Notes: generated from the sequence alone by a model not told the origin. DNA of 64,000 nucleotides from Panopea generosa (GCA_029582155.1 CM055909.1:18586301-18650300); one strand, 5' to 3'; numbered from the stretch's first letter, positions 50,261 to 60,971 are shown. Program-made: numbers and translations.

Positions 50261-51071
50261 GGGTTTTGACCTGATTCAGGAGGTATCATGTTCTATTATA
50301 GAATTAAGAAAAAATACAATGACATCGAAAAGCAAAATGGATAGATGCACAACCAGACTCCAGATCAATCAATAGCAAGTTATGATCAGACGTGGCCACT
50401 GGTTGAGGAGAAGCATGGGCAAGACTTCTCATTCATAATATTTAAAGGGCCATAACTCTGCCAAAATCACAAAACAGGTCATAACTATGGCCAATCTGAT
50501 ACACACCTTACTATTATTAAGTATGTTAACATAACAAATTATACAATATGCACCAACAAAGTGTCTAAGATGTTTACCTCAAATATGTGTACTTGGCAAA
50601 AATCAGTCCATAAATTTATAAACTAGAAACAAATGCCAAAATGTATTTGCATGAATGTTTTGTCTTAGTTTTTCGTCTTGTTATATCAAATGTATCTTGA
50701 AACATTATGGAATTTAATTCATTTTTTGAGTTTTATGCATGTGTGAAGACTGCTGAATCACGCGCAAATCAATTATAGTCTGAAGTGCAACAAATCCCAA
50801 CAAAAATGAATTTAATCCTTATAATTCCAATCCTGATGATATCAATAAAAAGTTTCACCAATACACTGCATAGTAAGAACGTACAAATACAAAAATAAAA
50901 ACGTAAATGCTTTAAATACATAAGTTATGCTCAAACATGATGCATATTTATAGAGGATCGGACATAAATTGTGTAATATTTTATATTTCCTGATATGTAC
51001 AAAATGTATTGAAATAAAAATAATATTTCTATATTGATATTCTCAAACCAAATATCCCAAAATATTAAATA
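50261..51071. other. Spacer with a bivalve-type repeat phrase
   Basis: Around 50445-50500 it has GGGCCATAACTCTGCCAAAA and a second similar phrase, related to the theme in family E. Otherwise nothing recognised. Confidence 0.4.
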
Positions 51072-51492
51072 TGATCAAACCTGTGTATCTTAAGTGGTCA
51101 CCTATATTGAGCAGACACTTGCCTTAAGCAGTCACATTTGCTATTTCCCATCTCTATGCTTTCTGAGCAAATTAACCTGTATTAATCCTTTACTTCATAT
51201 AGACACCTTTGAACACCTCTAATATTAGATGCCTTTGGACACCTCTAATATAGAAGGCTTTTGAATAATTGAGTGAATTATGTTTATATTAACTGACAGA
51301 GTAGAAAACAGTGCAGGAAGTGTTCAGATTGCTCGTTACAAGCAATCTGAACTCTTCCTGCACTGTTTTCAAAGGCCTTCTGAGATTGGTGCAGGGAAAA
51401 TGCGTATCTATGGAGTAAAGGGTTAAGCAACCTGTCTTAAAAGGCCATCTTTGCTCCTTCCCTCAACTGGCTTATAAAGACAGGTTTGGCTG
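51072..51492. mobile_element. Family J MITE carrying a nested MITE
   Basis: Outer element ends GATCAAACCTGTG and reverse complement CAGCCAAACCTGTCTTTAT, with TA on both sides. Its body matches 42028-42195 but is split at GTATTAAGCAAC by the element at 51186-51422. Confidence 0.85.
51186..51422. mobile_element. 237-bp piggyBac-type MITE (family K), nested, TTAA duplicated, long hairpin
   Basis: Flanked by TTAA at 51182-51185 and 51423-51426; the uninterrupted site GTATTAAGCAAC is seen at 42120. Ends TCCTTTACTTCATA and reverse complement CCCTTTACTCCATA. The centre folds into a ~30-bp stem with one mismatch (arms GAAAACAGTGCAGGAAGTGT TCAG.. and its inverse) around 51307-51371. Confidence 0.9.
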
Positions 51493-52388
51493 TATTCAAC
51501 AATATCAGACATCTTAGAATATAATTTTCATATTACAACAGTTACATATTTTGTATTCCTTGCTTTACTTACAAGATATTTACTGTTAGCTGTGGTTGAA
51601 TATCCTTCAATTTCCCGGCAACTCTTGATTTACTTCACATACTTCACTGAACAGTAATTTTTCACAGTTGTATATCAATTGTATTAGGAAAGAAAGTAAA
51701 CCATTTCTTGTCATAAAAAATGTAACAATTAATTTTCGCAGATCCTTAATTAAACACAAACATTTGATTTGCAGTCTTATAATTCAGGACACAACAACGA
51801 CTACTACATACAAACTAGTGCGTAGTACAATTTAATAAAAAAAAAAAAATTTACTTTTTGAATAAAGTTTATCAAGGGAATGTGTTGACCATACTTTACA
51901 TGTACAGGCAGATCTAGAGTGGGGAGGGGGGGGGGGGCATAAATAACAGGATGGGTGAGTGAGGGGTCGAAACAGCTTTTTTTCATGATGATGTATTTGA
52001 TACCATCAATTGAGAGGGAGTCCCATACCTCCCTGCTGGATCCGGCAGTGCTTTATATAATTTATAAATCTGTAGCTACTTATCTGGAACTCTGACGTCA
52101 CTCCATCCTCATCGTGAGATCTGAATGCCCACACAAACCAGGATGGAGCAACCACGAACATCGTGCAGTGTTCTAGTTTATTCTCATCTGTGACTCATTA
52201 TACCAAAAATAGCTGATTTAAAAAAAGTGTTGTATTGAATGACACTACATTTAATCCTTGCATACCAGTAGGTCAAAGAATGTCACCACAATAAGAAATG
52301 AAAATACAATGGAGCCAAGAAACTCTGCTCTATTCTTATCACTGATAAGGATTCTTATATTTTTTACACTCTGATTCATTTTTTTTAT
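51493..52388. other. Spacer with poly-G tract and a CRE-like site
   Basis: Contains a run of about 12 G near 51926 and TGACGTCA at 52093-52100, plus CCATCC / GGATGGAG inverted motifs nearby. No exon recognised. A promoter is possible but unsupported. Confidence 0.35.
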
Positions 52389-52620
52389 CCCTTTACTTTA
52401 TATAGACACCTTTGGACACCTGTAATATAGATGCCTTTGGACACCTAATATAGAAGCTTTTGAATTATTGTCAGAATTATGTTTATATTAACTGACAGAG
52501 TGGAAAACAGTGCAGGAAGTGTTCAGATTGCTCGTTACGAGCAATCTGAACTCTTCCTGCACAGTTTTCATAGGCCTTCTGTGACTGGTGCGGGAAAATG
52601 CGTATGTATGGAGTAAAGGG
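52389..52620. mobile_element. Second copy of the family K MITE, in a SINE B tail
   Basis: Matches 51186-51422 end to end, including the central palindrome (CAGATTGCTCG TTA CGAGCAATCTG). Right flank is TTAA (52621-52624); the left flank is TTTA, a decayed duplicate. The target is the T-rich end of a SINE B. Confidence 0.87.
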
Positions 52621-52858
52621 TTAAATGGGGTTTAATACCATTTTCAACATATTTCAGGATATATTATGGCATATCCAGTTTTATTGGTGGAGGAAGAGCT
52701 CAGAATGAATTTGAGTAGAACCACCGTCCTTCAGCAAGTTACTGGTAAACTTCTCACATAAAATTTTTGGAGTGAGCCAGACTCAAACCTCCGATCTTAG
52801 CAATGAGAGGCCAGTGGTTTTAAGACAGTGCTTTAGACCATTCGTCCACAGAGGACCC
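52621..52858 (-). repeat. SINE family B
   Basis: TTAATGGGGTTTAATACCA-type tail preceded by the family K MITE; body GGCATATCCAGTTTTATTGG; head in reverse complement TGGACGAATGGTCTAAAGCA and GGAGGTTTGAGTCTGGC. Confidence 0.83.
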
Positions 52859-53399
52859 GTTCACTCTGATTCACAAAATAAATATATTTAGATATAATAA
52901 AGAAGTCAGATCATGTAAATTAAAATGTGAAGAACTTAGACCGGTCCAATATTACCATGAGATTTGGTCTTGAAGATGTAAAAAATTAATTATTAATTTA
53001 AAATTGTCTCCAAAACCAGATTACGGGTAACCAATCACCTTTGGAGGATACAAGTGTCTGCATCATGAGGGGGACCAGCCAACAAACAAACAATGTATCA
53101 GTTTGACAGAGTCAGACCACCTCACATCAAAGGTTAATTCGTCATTTATAGAAGACAGGGCAATATATAATGCACTCCCCCACCAAAACAGTCTATTCTA
53201 ACTTGCTGAGTCATACTCAGTGGTGATATTGCCACCAGCCTACCACCAAGTAAAGCTGGCCAACTACAAAACACTTCCTGTCTTCCTCCTGCTGTGGTTT
53301 GTCAGATTACAGCAGCTTGTATCCAAATGTCAATTAAAATGATGCATGTACTCAAATAAAGTAATGAGTAATAACACAGCTAATAGTTTATACTAATTT
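52859..53399. other. Spacer, nothing recognised
   Basis: No element or exon seen. Confidence 0.4.
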
Positions 53400-53632
53400 T
53401 ATTTAAGCTCAATTGCAAAGTAAGCTTTTAAGCTAGGAGCTTATATGAATCACTCTCAAGACCACTTGTAAGTGGGGGCGGTAGTATAATGGATATAGTG
53501 TTGGCTGATCCTCAGCTCCACCCTATGCCTCTCATAAAACAACACTCAGTACTGGTTCTACCCAGGAACAGACTCCAGAGTGATTCATATCAGTGCTGAG
53601 CTTTCATTGCAATCAAGCTTAAATAAGATCGC
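53400..53632. repeat. Foldback SINE-D-like element
   Basis: The left arm (TTTAAGCTCAATTGCAAAG, GAGCTTATATGAATCACTCT) and right arm (AGTGATTCATATCAGTGCTG, GCAATCAAGCTTAAATAAG) are inverted relatives. Between them is a tRNA-like segment GGGGGCGGTAGTATAATGGA. Confidence 0.65.
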
Positions 53633-53689
53633 TTCCGTAGTAGTACCAGTACTAGGAGTTGTTTTTAATTTTAAACTTATTAAGTTTAC

Positions 53690-53852
53690 CTTGATTGTGA
53701 AACAACTTATTACAACTCATACAAATCACAGTCAAAGTCTTCCTGGGTAGAACCAGAACTAAGCACATGTGGAATAATTAAGTATCTTTCTCAAGAAGAC
53801 CACACATAGCCGTAGGGGAGGATCTATCCACTACACTACCGCTCTGCTTTCC
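53690..53852 (-). repeat. SINE family D-like copy
   Basis: Reverse complement has AGCGGTAGTGTAGTGGATAG (A-box-like), then TGTGTGGTCTTCTTGAGAAA and AGTTCTGGTTCTACCCAGGA as in the other family D bodies. Confidence 0.6.
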
Positions 53853-54178
53853 GTTTGACTAGATTTAGCTCTAAACCCTTTTTTAACCGACTGAATGCCA
53901 TACAATGAAGATAGACCACTGTAACTTACTCCTGGGCTGATCTAGGTATTCTCCCAATGGTTATCAGTGACATGACGAGGCAAGTTAACAGTTTTTGGTG
54001 TGATTCTTCTACAAACAACTAAAGGTCATTAATTATACATGTATGTGAACTCATTTAATGTCGTAGTCATTCTTTTTGTCATGCATCTTCATGTTTAAGG
54101 ACAAGTGTTTAACAAAAATGTATGCTTTATGACATTTAAGAACAGGTTCATGTTAAATATTTCTGACAAAAAAAAAAT
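53853..54178. other. Spacer, nothing recognised
   Basis: AT-rich, no element seen. Confidence 0.4.
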
Positions 54179-54399
54179 CTTTTTTTTTTTAATCGGGTTT
54201 AACGTCATTTTCAACAATTTTCCAGTTATGTACATGGCATATCCAGTTTTATTGGTGGACCTCAGAATGAATCTGAGTAGAACCACAATCCTTCACAAGT
54301 CAATGGCAAATTTTCTCACATACTTGAACCTACAACCTCTGCAGCGAGAGCTAAGTGATCTTGAGATGGCACCTTAGACCAATCGGCCCACTGAGGATC
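54179..54399 (-). repeat. SINE family B
   Basis: Tail TTTTTTTTTTAATCGGGTTT, body GGCATATCCAGTTTTATTGG, head in reverse complement GGGCCGATTGGTCTAAGGTG. The B box is partly deleted. Confidence 0.8.
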
Positions 54400-54404
54400 A
54401 TTAA

Positions 54405-54545
54405 AAAACCTTCAAAAGTGTCACTGAATAATGCATAATAATACATCAAAAGTGTCACTGAATAATGCATAATAATACATCAAAAGTATCACTGAATAAT
54501 GCATAACAATACATCAAAGTGTCACTGAATAATGCATAATACTTT
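54405..54545. repeat. Tandem repeat, ~34-bp unit, 4 copies
   Basis: Unit CATCAAAAGTGTCACTGAAT, AATGCATAATAATA. Confidence 0.88.
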
Positions 54546-54894
54546 ATTAATCTTATTTTTGTATCCTATTAGATATTAAATGCACTGCTGTATAATTATA
54601 TAACTCATGCATATTCTCATAACATATATTACATTCAACAGTTCAGCCATAACCTGGTAGTTTTGTACTGCTGTGCATAACACCATATCATTTTGAGAAC
54701 CTTTCACACATAGCAGTATAAACATTTTTCGTAAATGAGAGTGTTAACCTATGATAAAAATAGTGTTAATGTAAAAGTTGGTAAAATAGTGTTAATGTAA
54801 AAGTTGGTAACTTTGCTCTTTTAACTTGCCAAGTAGAAACTGAATAAAACCATAACCAAGTATTACTATTAGCATGGTCAGTGACTTTAGTCAG

Positions 54895-55078
54895 AAATTG
54901 GCAGAGGGACAAAAATGTTAAAGTATTTCTTAATTTGGGGACTATTGGGGGACCATCTCCACAAATAACTGAAAACTTTCCCACTTGGCCAGGCAGTGAT
55001 TCGAACTCACTATCCCTGGATTCATTATATTCATTGATAGCCACGTTGCTGACTGAGCTGACTAAGCCTGGCCTGGGA
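54895..55078 (-). repeat. SINE family A relative
   Basis: Reverse complement: GGCCAGGCTTAGTCAGCTCA (A box) and GATAGTGAGTTCGAATCACT (B box), then AAGTGGGAAAGTTTTCAGTT as in family A. It diverges from the other copies in the body. Confidence 0.6.
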
Positions 55079-55204
55079 CAACAAATGACTTTATATTCTT
55101 AACCTTTTGAGAAATAATGCCTTGGCATAAACTCTGTTCTGTACCATATTATACCTTTAATCCAGTATGTAAAGAGTAAATGTATCCCATTACATATCAT
55201 ACTT

Positions 55205-55970
55205 CACATTATTTGTGCAGTCTCTTAAAGTGAATGCCTATCACATAAAATATATCATTTTTCACATTGTTTGTGCAGTCTGTTGCACAGTGAATGTCTA
55301 TCACACAAAATACCATTTTCACAACATTTGTGCAGTCTGTTGCACAGTGAATGTCTATCACATAAAATACCATTTTCACAACATTTGTGCAGTCTGTTGA
55401 ACAGTGAATGTCTATCACATAAAATATCATTTTCACAACATTTGTGCAGTCTGTTGCACAGTGAATGTCTATCACATAAAATACCATTTTCACAACATTT
55501 GTGCAGTCTGTTGCACAGTGAATGTCTTTCACATAAAATACCATTTTTCGCAACATGTGTATAGATTGTTGTAAAGTTAAACCCCATCACATAAATATCA
55601 TGTTTTACTATTGTAGAACCTGTAGTACAGTTAAACCCTATCACATAAATATCATGTTTTACTATTGTAGAACCTGTAGTACAGTTAAACCCTATCACAT
55701 ATAAATCATGTTTTACTATTGTAGAACCTGTAGTACAGTTAAACCCCATCACATAAATATCATGTTTTACTATTGTAGAACCTGTGGTACAGTTAAACCC
55801 CATCACATAAATATCATGTTTTACTATTGTAGAACCTGTAGTACAGTAATGTTAAACCCCATCACATAAATATCATGTTTTACTATTGTAGAACCTGTAG
55901 TACAGTAATGTTAAACCCCATCACATAAATATCATGTTTTACTACTTTTGTACAGCCTGTGGTACAGTTC
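55205..55970. repeat. Two adjoining minisatellites, 57-bp then 54-bp units
   Basis: First array (to about 55575): CACAACATTTGTGCAGTCTG, TTGCACAGTGAATGTCTATC, ACATAAAATACCATTTT. Second: TTGTAGAACCTGTAGTACAG, TTAAACCCTATCACATAAAT, ATCATGTTTTACTA. Both share a TATCACATAAA core, suggesting one gave rise to the other. Their multiples of three explain long minus-strand frames. Confidence 0.94.
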
Positions 55971-56399
55971 ATGCCAGCTATGCTTATCACATAAAGTGTA
56001 GATTTTTTATAACATTTACCAATTCTTGAGAAGAGTTAATTAGCAACCAAAGTAATATGGAAAACGTGTTTTCTCCCTGACATCCTGATGTCTCCCTGGT
56101 ATGTGCAACTACAACACACTTAATATTATCAAACATGAAAATGTCAGCAAAGCGCCCTGCATATTCAGATTTAAGATTGATGCCAATTTGATGCCAAACT
56201 ATGATATTTCTTGTTGATTTCCCACGATTCCTGCCATTATTTTTTGTAAATAATTTATGTTGTATTTATAATAATTTATGTTGTAACACGGTTGCATGGA
56301 TGTGTTAGAATGAATAGAGTTGACATTTGTATTCCTGTATCATCAGAATATGAATAAAGTGAAAATTTTGTTTTAAAATGCCATTATTGACTTTTTTCT
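55971..56399. other. Spacer, nothing recognised
   Basis: AT-rich, with a short doubled AATAATTTATGTTGTA near 56245-56285. Confidence 0.4.
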
Positions 56400-56715
56400 A
56401 ATATTTCAGTCATGCTGAAATTTTGAGTGATAACTGTAATTAACATTTCTTACTGCTTAAACTTTAAGTGGCATAACCAGAATGTCAATAGAAAATGATA
56501 TAATTGTCATATTTAGCAAAAATAGCCACTATCTGGATCATGTCTGTTGCAAAATAACGATTTAGTAGTTATATCTATAAATGTATAGAAATTTCTGGGC
56601 ATCATAAATTAAATACGGGTAAGGGGTTAAGCTTCAACTCAGATTTATACCGATTTCAATATATTCCTACATAGTATAGTGGTCATATCTGCCGACTGTT
56701 GCTGGGTTGATTCTT
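56400..56715 (+). repeat. Repeat family G with tRNA-like end, copy 1
   Basis: Shares CTATCTGGATCATGTCTG, TAGTAGTTATATCTATAAA and TATATTCCTACATAGTATAG with 58865-59260. The end TAGTATAGTGGTCATATCTG...GCTGGGTTGATTC looks like A and B boxes. It directly precedes the 31-bp array. Confidence 0.65.
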
Positions 56716-56719
56716 TTAA

Positions 56720-58505
56720 AGATAATTCAAAGAAAAATTTAGAGGTCTGAGGATAATTCAAGGAATAGATTAGAGAAATGAGGATAGTTCAAGGAACAGC
56801 TTAAAGGTCTGAGGATAGTTCAAGAAATTGCTTAGAAATATGAGGATAGTTCAAGAAATTGCTTAGAAATATGAGGATAGTTCAAGAAATGGCTTAAAAT
56901 TATGAGGATAGTTCAAGGAAAGGCTTAAAGATATGATGATAGTTCAAGAAATGACTAAAAATATGAGGATAGTTCAAAGTATGGCTTAGAGATATGGGGG
57001 CAGTTCAAGGAATGGCTTATATGGAGGTCTGTGGATCAATAAAAAATTGCTAAGAGGTATGGGGATAGTTCAAGGAATGTCTTAGAGTTCTGAGGACAGT
57101 TCAGGGAATGGCTTAGAAGTTAGAGGTATGAGGATAGTTCAAGGAATGACTATGAGGTCTGAGTATAGTTCAATGAATGGCTTAGAGAAATGAGGATAGT
57201 TCAAAGAATGGCTTAGAGGTCTGAGGACAGTTCAAGGAGTGGCTTAGAGTTCTGAGGACAGTTCAGGGAATGGCTTAGAAGTTAGAGGTATGAGGATAGT
57301 TCAAGGAATGACTATGAGGTCTGAGTATAGTTCAATGAATGGCTTAGAGAAATGAGGATAGTTCAAAGAATGGCTTTGAGGTCTGAGGACAGTTCAAGGA
57401 ATGTCTTAGAGTTCTGAAGACAGTTCAGGGAATGGCTTAGAAGTTAGAGGTATGAGGATAGTTCAAGGAATGACTATGAGGTCTGAGTATAGTTCAATGA
57501 ATGGCTTAGAGAAATGAAGATAGTCCAAAGAATGGCTTAGAGGTTTGAGGACAGTTTAAGGAGTGGCTTAGAGTTCTGAGGACAGTTCAGGGAATGGCTT
57601 AGAAGTTAGAGGTATGAGGATAGTTCAAGGAATGACTATGAGGTCTGAGTATAGTTCAATGAATGGCTTAGAGAAATGAGGATAGTTCAATGAATGGCTT
57701 TGAGGTCTGAGGACAGTTCAAGGAATGTCTTAGAGTTCTGAGGACAGTTCAGGGAATGGCTTAGAAGTTAGAGGTATGAGGATTGTTCAAGGAATGACTA
57801 TGAGGTCTGAGTATAGTTCAATGAATGGTTTAGAGAAATGATGATAGTTCAAAGAATGGCTTTGAGGTCTGAGGACAGTTCAAGGAATGTCTTAGAGTTC
57901 TGAAGACAGTTCAGGGAATGGCTTAGAAGTTAGAGGCATGAGGATAGTTCAAGGAATGACTATGAGGTCTGAGTATAGTTCAATGAATGGCTTAGAGAAA
58001 TGAGGATAGTTCAAAGAATGGCTTAGAGGTCTGAGGACAGTTCAAGGAGTGGCTTAGAGGTATGAGGATAGTTCAAGGAATGGCTTGGAGATATGGGAAT
58101 AGTTCAACTTTAAGGAATGGCTTATTTAGAGGTCTAATGATAGTTCAAGGAATGCTTAGAGGTATCAGGATAGTTCAAGGAATGACTTAGAGGTCTGAGG
58201 ATAGTTCAAGGTATGACTTAAAGGTCTGAGGATAGTTCAAGGAATGACTAAGAGGTCTAAGGATAGTTCAAGGAATGGCTTAGAGGTATGAGGATAGTTC
58301 AAGGAATGACTTGGAGGTATGAGGATAGTTCAAGAAATGACTTAAAGGTGTGAGGATAGTTCAAGGAATGGCTTAGAGGTATGAGGATAGTTCAAGAAAT
58401 TACTTAGAGGTATGAGGATAGTTCAAGAAATGACTTAGAGGTGTGAGGATAGTTCAAGGAATGGCTTAGAGGTATGAGGATAGTTCAAGGAATGGTATTC
58501 CTTAA
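56720..58505. repeat. Minisatellite, 31-bp unit, ~57 copies, 162-bp higher-order repeat
   Basis: Unit ATGAGGATAGTTCAAGGAAT, GGCTTAGAGGT. In 57100-57950 a five-unit block of 162 bp recurs six times: GAAGTTAGAGGTATGAGG at about 57117, 57279, 57441, 57603, 57765 and 57927. The flanks are plain monomeric. Confidence 0.95.
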
Positions 58506-58864
58506 TGTCAGTTTAATGTGACTCTGTAAAGTACTCATGTTACACATAGATGGCATGTGATTGAGAATATAACTTCAAGTAAGCAGCACTGTGGCATCAA
58601 TACAAGAATGGTGCAAATGGCACTATATACAATACAATGTAATACAATACAATTTAATGTAGTACAATGTTATGCAAATGCAATGTGATATAACTGCCTT
58701 GAAGCATATCTACCCACAGCAAGCATCATTCACAATAACACTGAATAATTCATATCTACTCTGAGATATCATCATAGACAATGAGACTGATATGAACCAC
58801 ATTTCGATATTTATTACAAATAAATCATTGGTGCTTCATGGATTAAGGAAGATAAAAATCAAAG

Positions 58865-59260
58865 TTTTCTTTTCCATTCTCTCACTACTGACTAAATATT
58901 TAAAACAGCATAATCAATATTTATGTCATTTCATATCAATAATAAAATGATATAAATTGTGACTATCTGGATCATGTCTGGTGCAAAAGAACATTATTTA
59001 TCGTAAAAAAAAACATGTCTTTAAACTCGCTTTTATGACCAATATTTTAATTAGACCTGACTGCTGGAATAATGTAAATAATTAAGTAGTTATATCCATA
59101 AACTTCCGGAAATTTCCAGGCATTATCGATTAAATCTGTTTAAGTTAAGTTACAACTAAAGTTTCAACTTGAGATTTATACCTCACTTTTGATATATTCC
59201 TACATAGCATAGTAGTTAAATCTGTGGATTGTCACTCGAATGATCTGAGTTTGAATTTTT
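58865..59260 (+). repeat. Repeat family G, copy 2
   Basis: Same orientation as 56400-56715, diverged, with an insertion near 59000-59070. Ends in TAGCATAGTAGTTAAATCTG. Confidence 0.6.
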
Positions 59261-59339
59261 TTATTCATTATTTCCCTTGTAACACTATTTTTTTCTATAG
59301 TGCTCCATAAACGGCTAATAATAATAATATAAAAAATCA

Positions 59340-59425
59340 AAGGCCTGATGGAAGGCTTGCTACTTGAACACATTCATTAATATTAAGATTTGGGAAATTG
59401 AAAAATGAATAATTGCATATATGGA
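59340..59425 (+). repeat. Dispersed repeat family H, copy 1
   Basis: AGGCCTGATGGAAGGCTTGC, TACTTGAACACATTCATTAA; matches 62274-62395. Confidence 0.55.
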
Positions 59426-59825
59426 ATATACACGAAAATAAAACACATTTCAAATATAGCAAGATTCAACAAGGCTGTTAGATAACAGTTGTATATGAAG
59501 TGTGGCTAGATAATTAATAAGTTTAACACTGTTTGTACTAGATACATCACCGTACATGGTGATGTGGCCTCAGGCTGACTTTGGTCGTAAGTTTGTACGA
59601 TTACACGCTTACTGGGTTAATTAATGTGTAATAATTCTTGTAGGTACGCAACTGTAACGTCATTATTATGTTGTGGAGGTGACAAATTATCATGGGACAA
59701 CCATTATTTTAATTTAAAGATTATTTATGTCACCACTGCTGTATGTGTCGCTTAAAGTGAAGAAGAAACAGCTGAGGGCCTATTATGGTGCATTATAATT
59801 CTGGTTATATTTTTTTTATTATTTA
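59426..59825. other. Spacer, nothing recognised
   Basis: Mixed-composition sequence, no exon or repeat identified. Confidence 0.4.
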
Positions 59826-60063
59826 TAAATGGGGTTTAACACCATTTTCAACACATTTCAGGTCATATATGGCATATCCTATTTTACTGGTTGGAGGAAG
59901 ACCTCAGAATGAATTTGAGTAGAACTGCCATCATTCCAGTCATGTAACTGGCAAACTTTCCAACAAAAATCTTTTGGTGCAAGCGCAACTCAAACCTACG
60001 ACCTTAACAGTGAAAGGTAAGTGATCATGTGACGGCATCTTAGACCACTCAGCCACAGAGGAC
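59826..60063 (-). repeat. SINE family B
   Basis: Body AACACATTTCAGGTCATATA, GGCATATCCTATTTTACTGG; head in reverse complement TGTGGCTGAGTGGTCTAAGA and GGTCGTAGGTTTGAGTTGC. Confidence 0.83.
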
Positions 60064-60242
60064 GTATAATTTTGGTTAAAGCAACCTTTATAATATCAGT
60101 ATCACTACAATCAAAATGTCCACATTACATTTTGGATACTAATATAAGTATTCACTTTATCAATCGGTGTCTGTAATTACGACCTAAAGAATGAAATTGT
60201 GACTGTATTCAGGTCAATAAACAGCCATGACACTTATATATA

Positions 60243-60912
60243 CCGTATATTCCCTAATTAACGCCCCCGGGGGAGTTATATTTTACAAGGTGGGGGCGTT
60301 TATAAAAGATAAAAAAATCAAATTCAACAACAGTTAAAAATACAATAAAACCAATGAAGCCATGGAAAAAAACTTAAATCCGGTTTAAATCCCCGAAAAA
60401 GTGGTTCAGAATTATTTGAGAGTGAATAAAATAATCGACATAGGATGAAAAAAAACTGAAAATCTGTATGAAATTACTAGTCTGCGTACTGGAATATCCG
60501 AATTTATGGTCAGTGTTCAATTCACTTTAAATCACTTGGACGCTTGCTCTTATCAACGTGGAACAATGAGCTGAGCTTTCAGCATACACAGACTAACCGC
60601 ATTGTCGACGTTTTGTAATGTTTTAATTGGCAGACGGTATTTTTACTAGTATTAAACAGCACAGCAAACATGGGGAAGTATTTGTTCAACCAAATGTGGT
60701 TAAGTGGTCACCCAAGATGGGTTAAAGAGTTCAAAGGTAATAAACACTCCGCTAATTGTTGTCTGTGTAACAAAATAATCGATCAGGAAAAGATGGGCGA
60801 ATATGCACTCAAATCGCATATATACGTTTTATTTTCTGATTTTCAAAATAAATAGGTGGGGGGGGGTTGGGGGTGTTTATTAGAGTGGGGGCGTTTGTAA
60901 GGGAATATACGG
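60243..60912. mobile_element. 670-bp TIR element with TA target, holding a zinc-finger-like exon
   Basis: Ends CCGTATATTCCC and GGGAATATACGG are perfect inverted repeats, extended by AACGCCCCC / GGGGGCGTTT, and flanked by TA on both sides. The AT-rich flanks make the exact border uncertain by a few bases. The interior includes a short coding-like segment at 60670-60855. It may be an internally deleted copy of a larger transposon that keeps the promoter and first exon. Confidence 0.75.
60670..60855 (+). CDS. Possible zinc-finger first exon (fragment) inside the TIR element
   Basis: A 61-codon frame starts MGKYLFNQMWLSGHPRWVKE and continues FKGNKHSANCCLCNKIID, QEKMGEYALKSH. The pattern W-L...W-x4-KGN-x-H-x-A-x-C-x2-C...MGE-ALKSH matches the N-terminal zinc-binding segment found in many invertebrate transposon-related proteins, where C-x2-C is followed by a His after about 15 residues and usually by GKKH. 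After SH the similarity stops (IYVLFSDFQNK), so the frame probably runs into intron or deleted sequence. The start codon is in a fair context (AACATGGGG). It is either a leftover first exon of a transposase gene or a captured host exon. No function beyond DNA or zinc binding can be suggested. Confidence 0.5.
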   Translation: MGKYLFNQMWLSGHPRWVKEFKGNKHSANCCLCNKIIDQEKMGEYALKSHIYVLFSDFQNK

Positions 60913-60971
60913 TATATATATAAATAAACACTGAGTCTCTTTCTTGAGAAATGCTTTACAACTATGAATAG

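Noticed and set aside
52093-52100. TGACGTCA as promoter element of the DNAJB6-like gene
   Set aside because: A single 8-bp site 6.7 kb upstream of exon 1 with no first exon, TATA box or CpG-rich context nearby.
55255-55806. 183-codon minus-strand frame with CDRHSLCNRLHKCCEN repeats
   Set aside because: Cys-rich appearance is only the translation of the 57- and 54-bp arrays; no signal peptide and no unique sequence.
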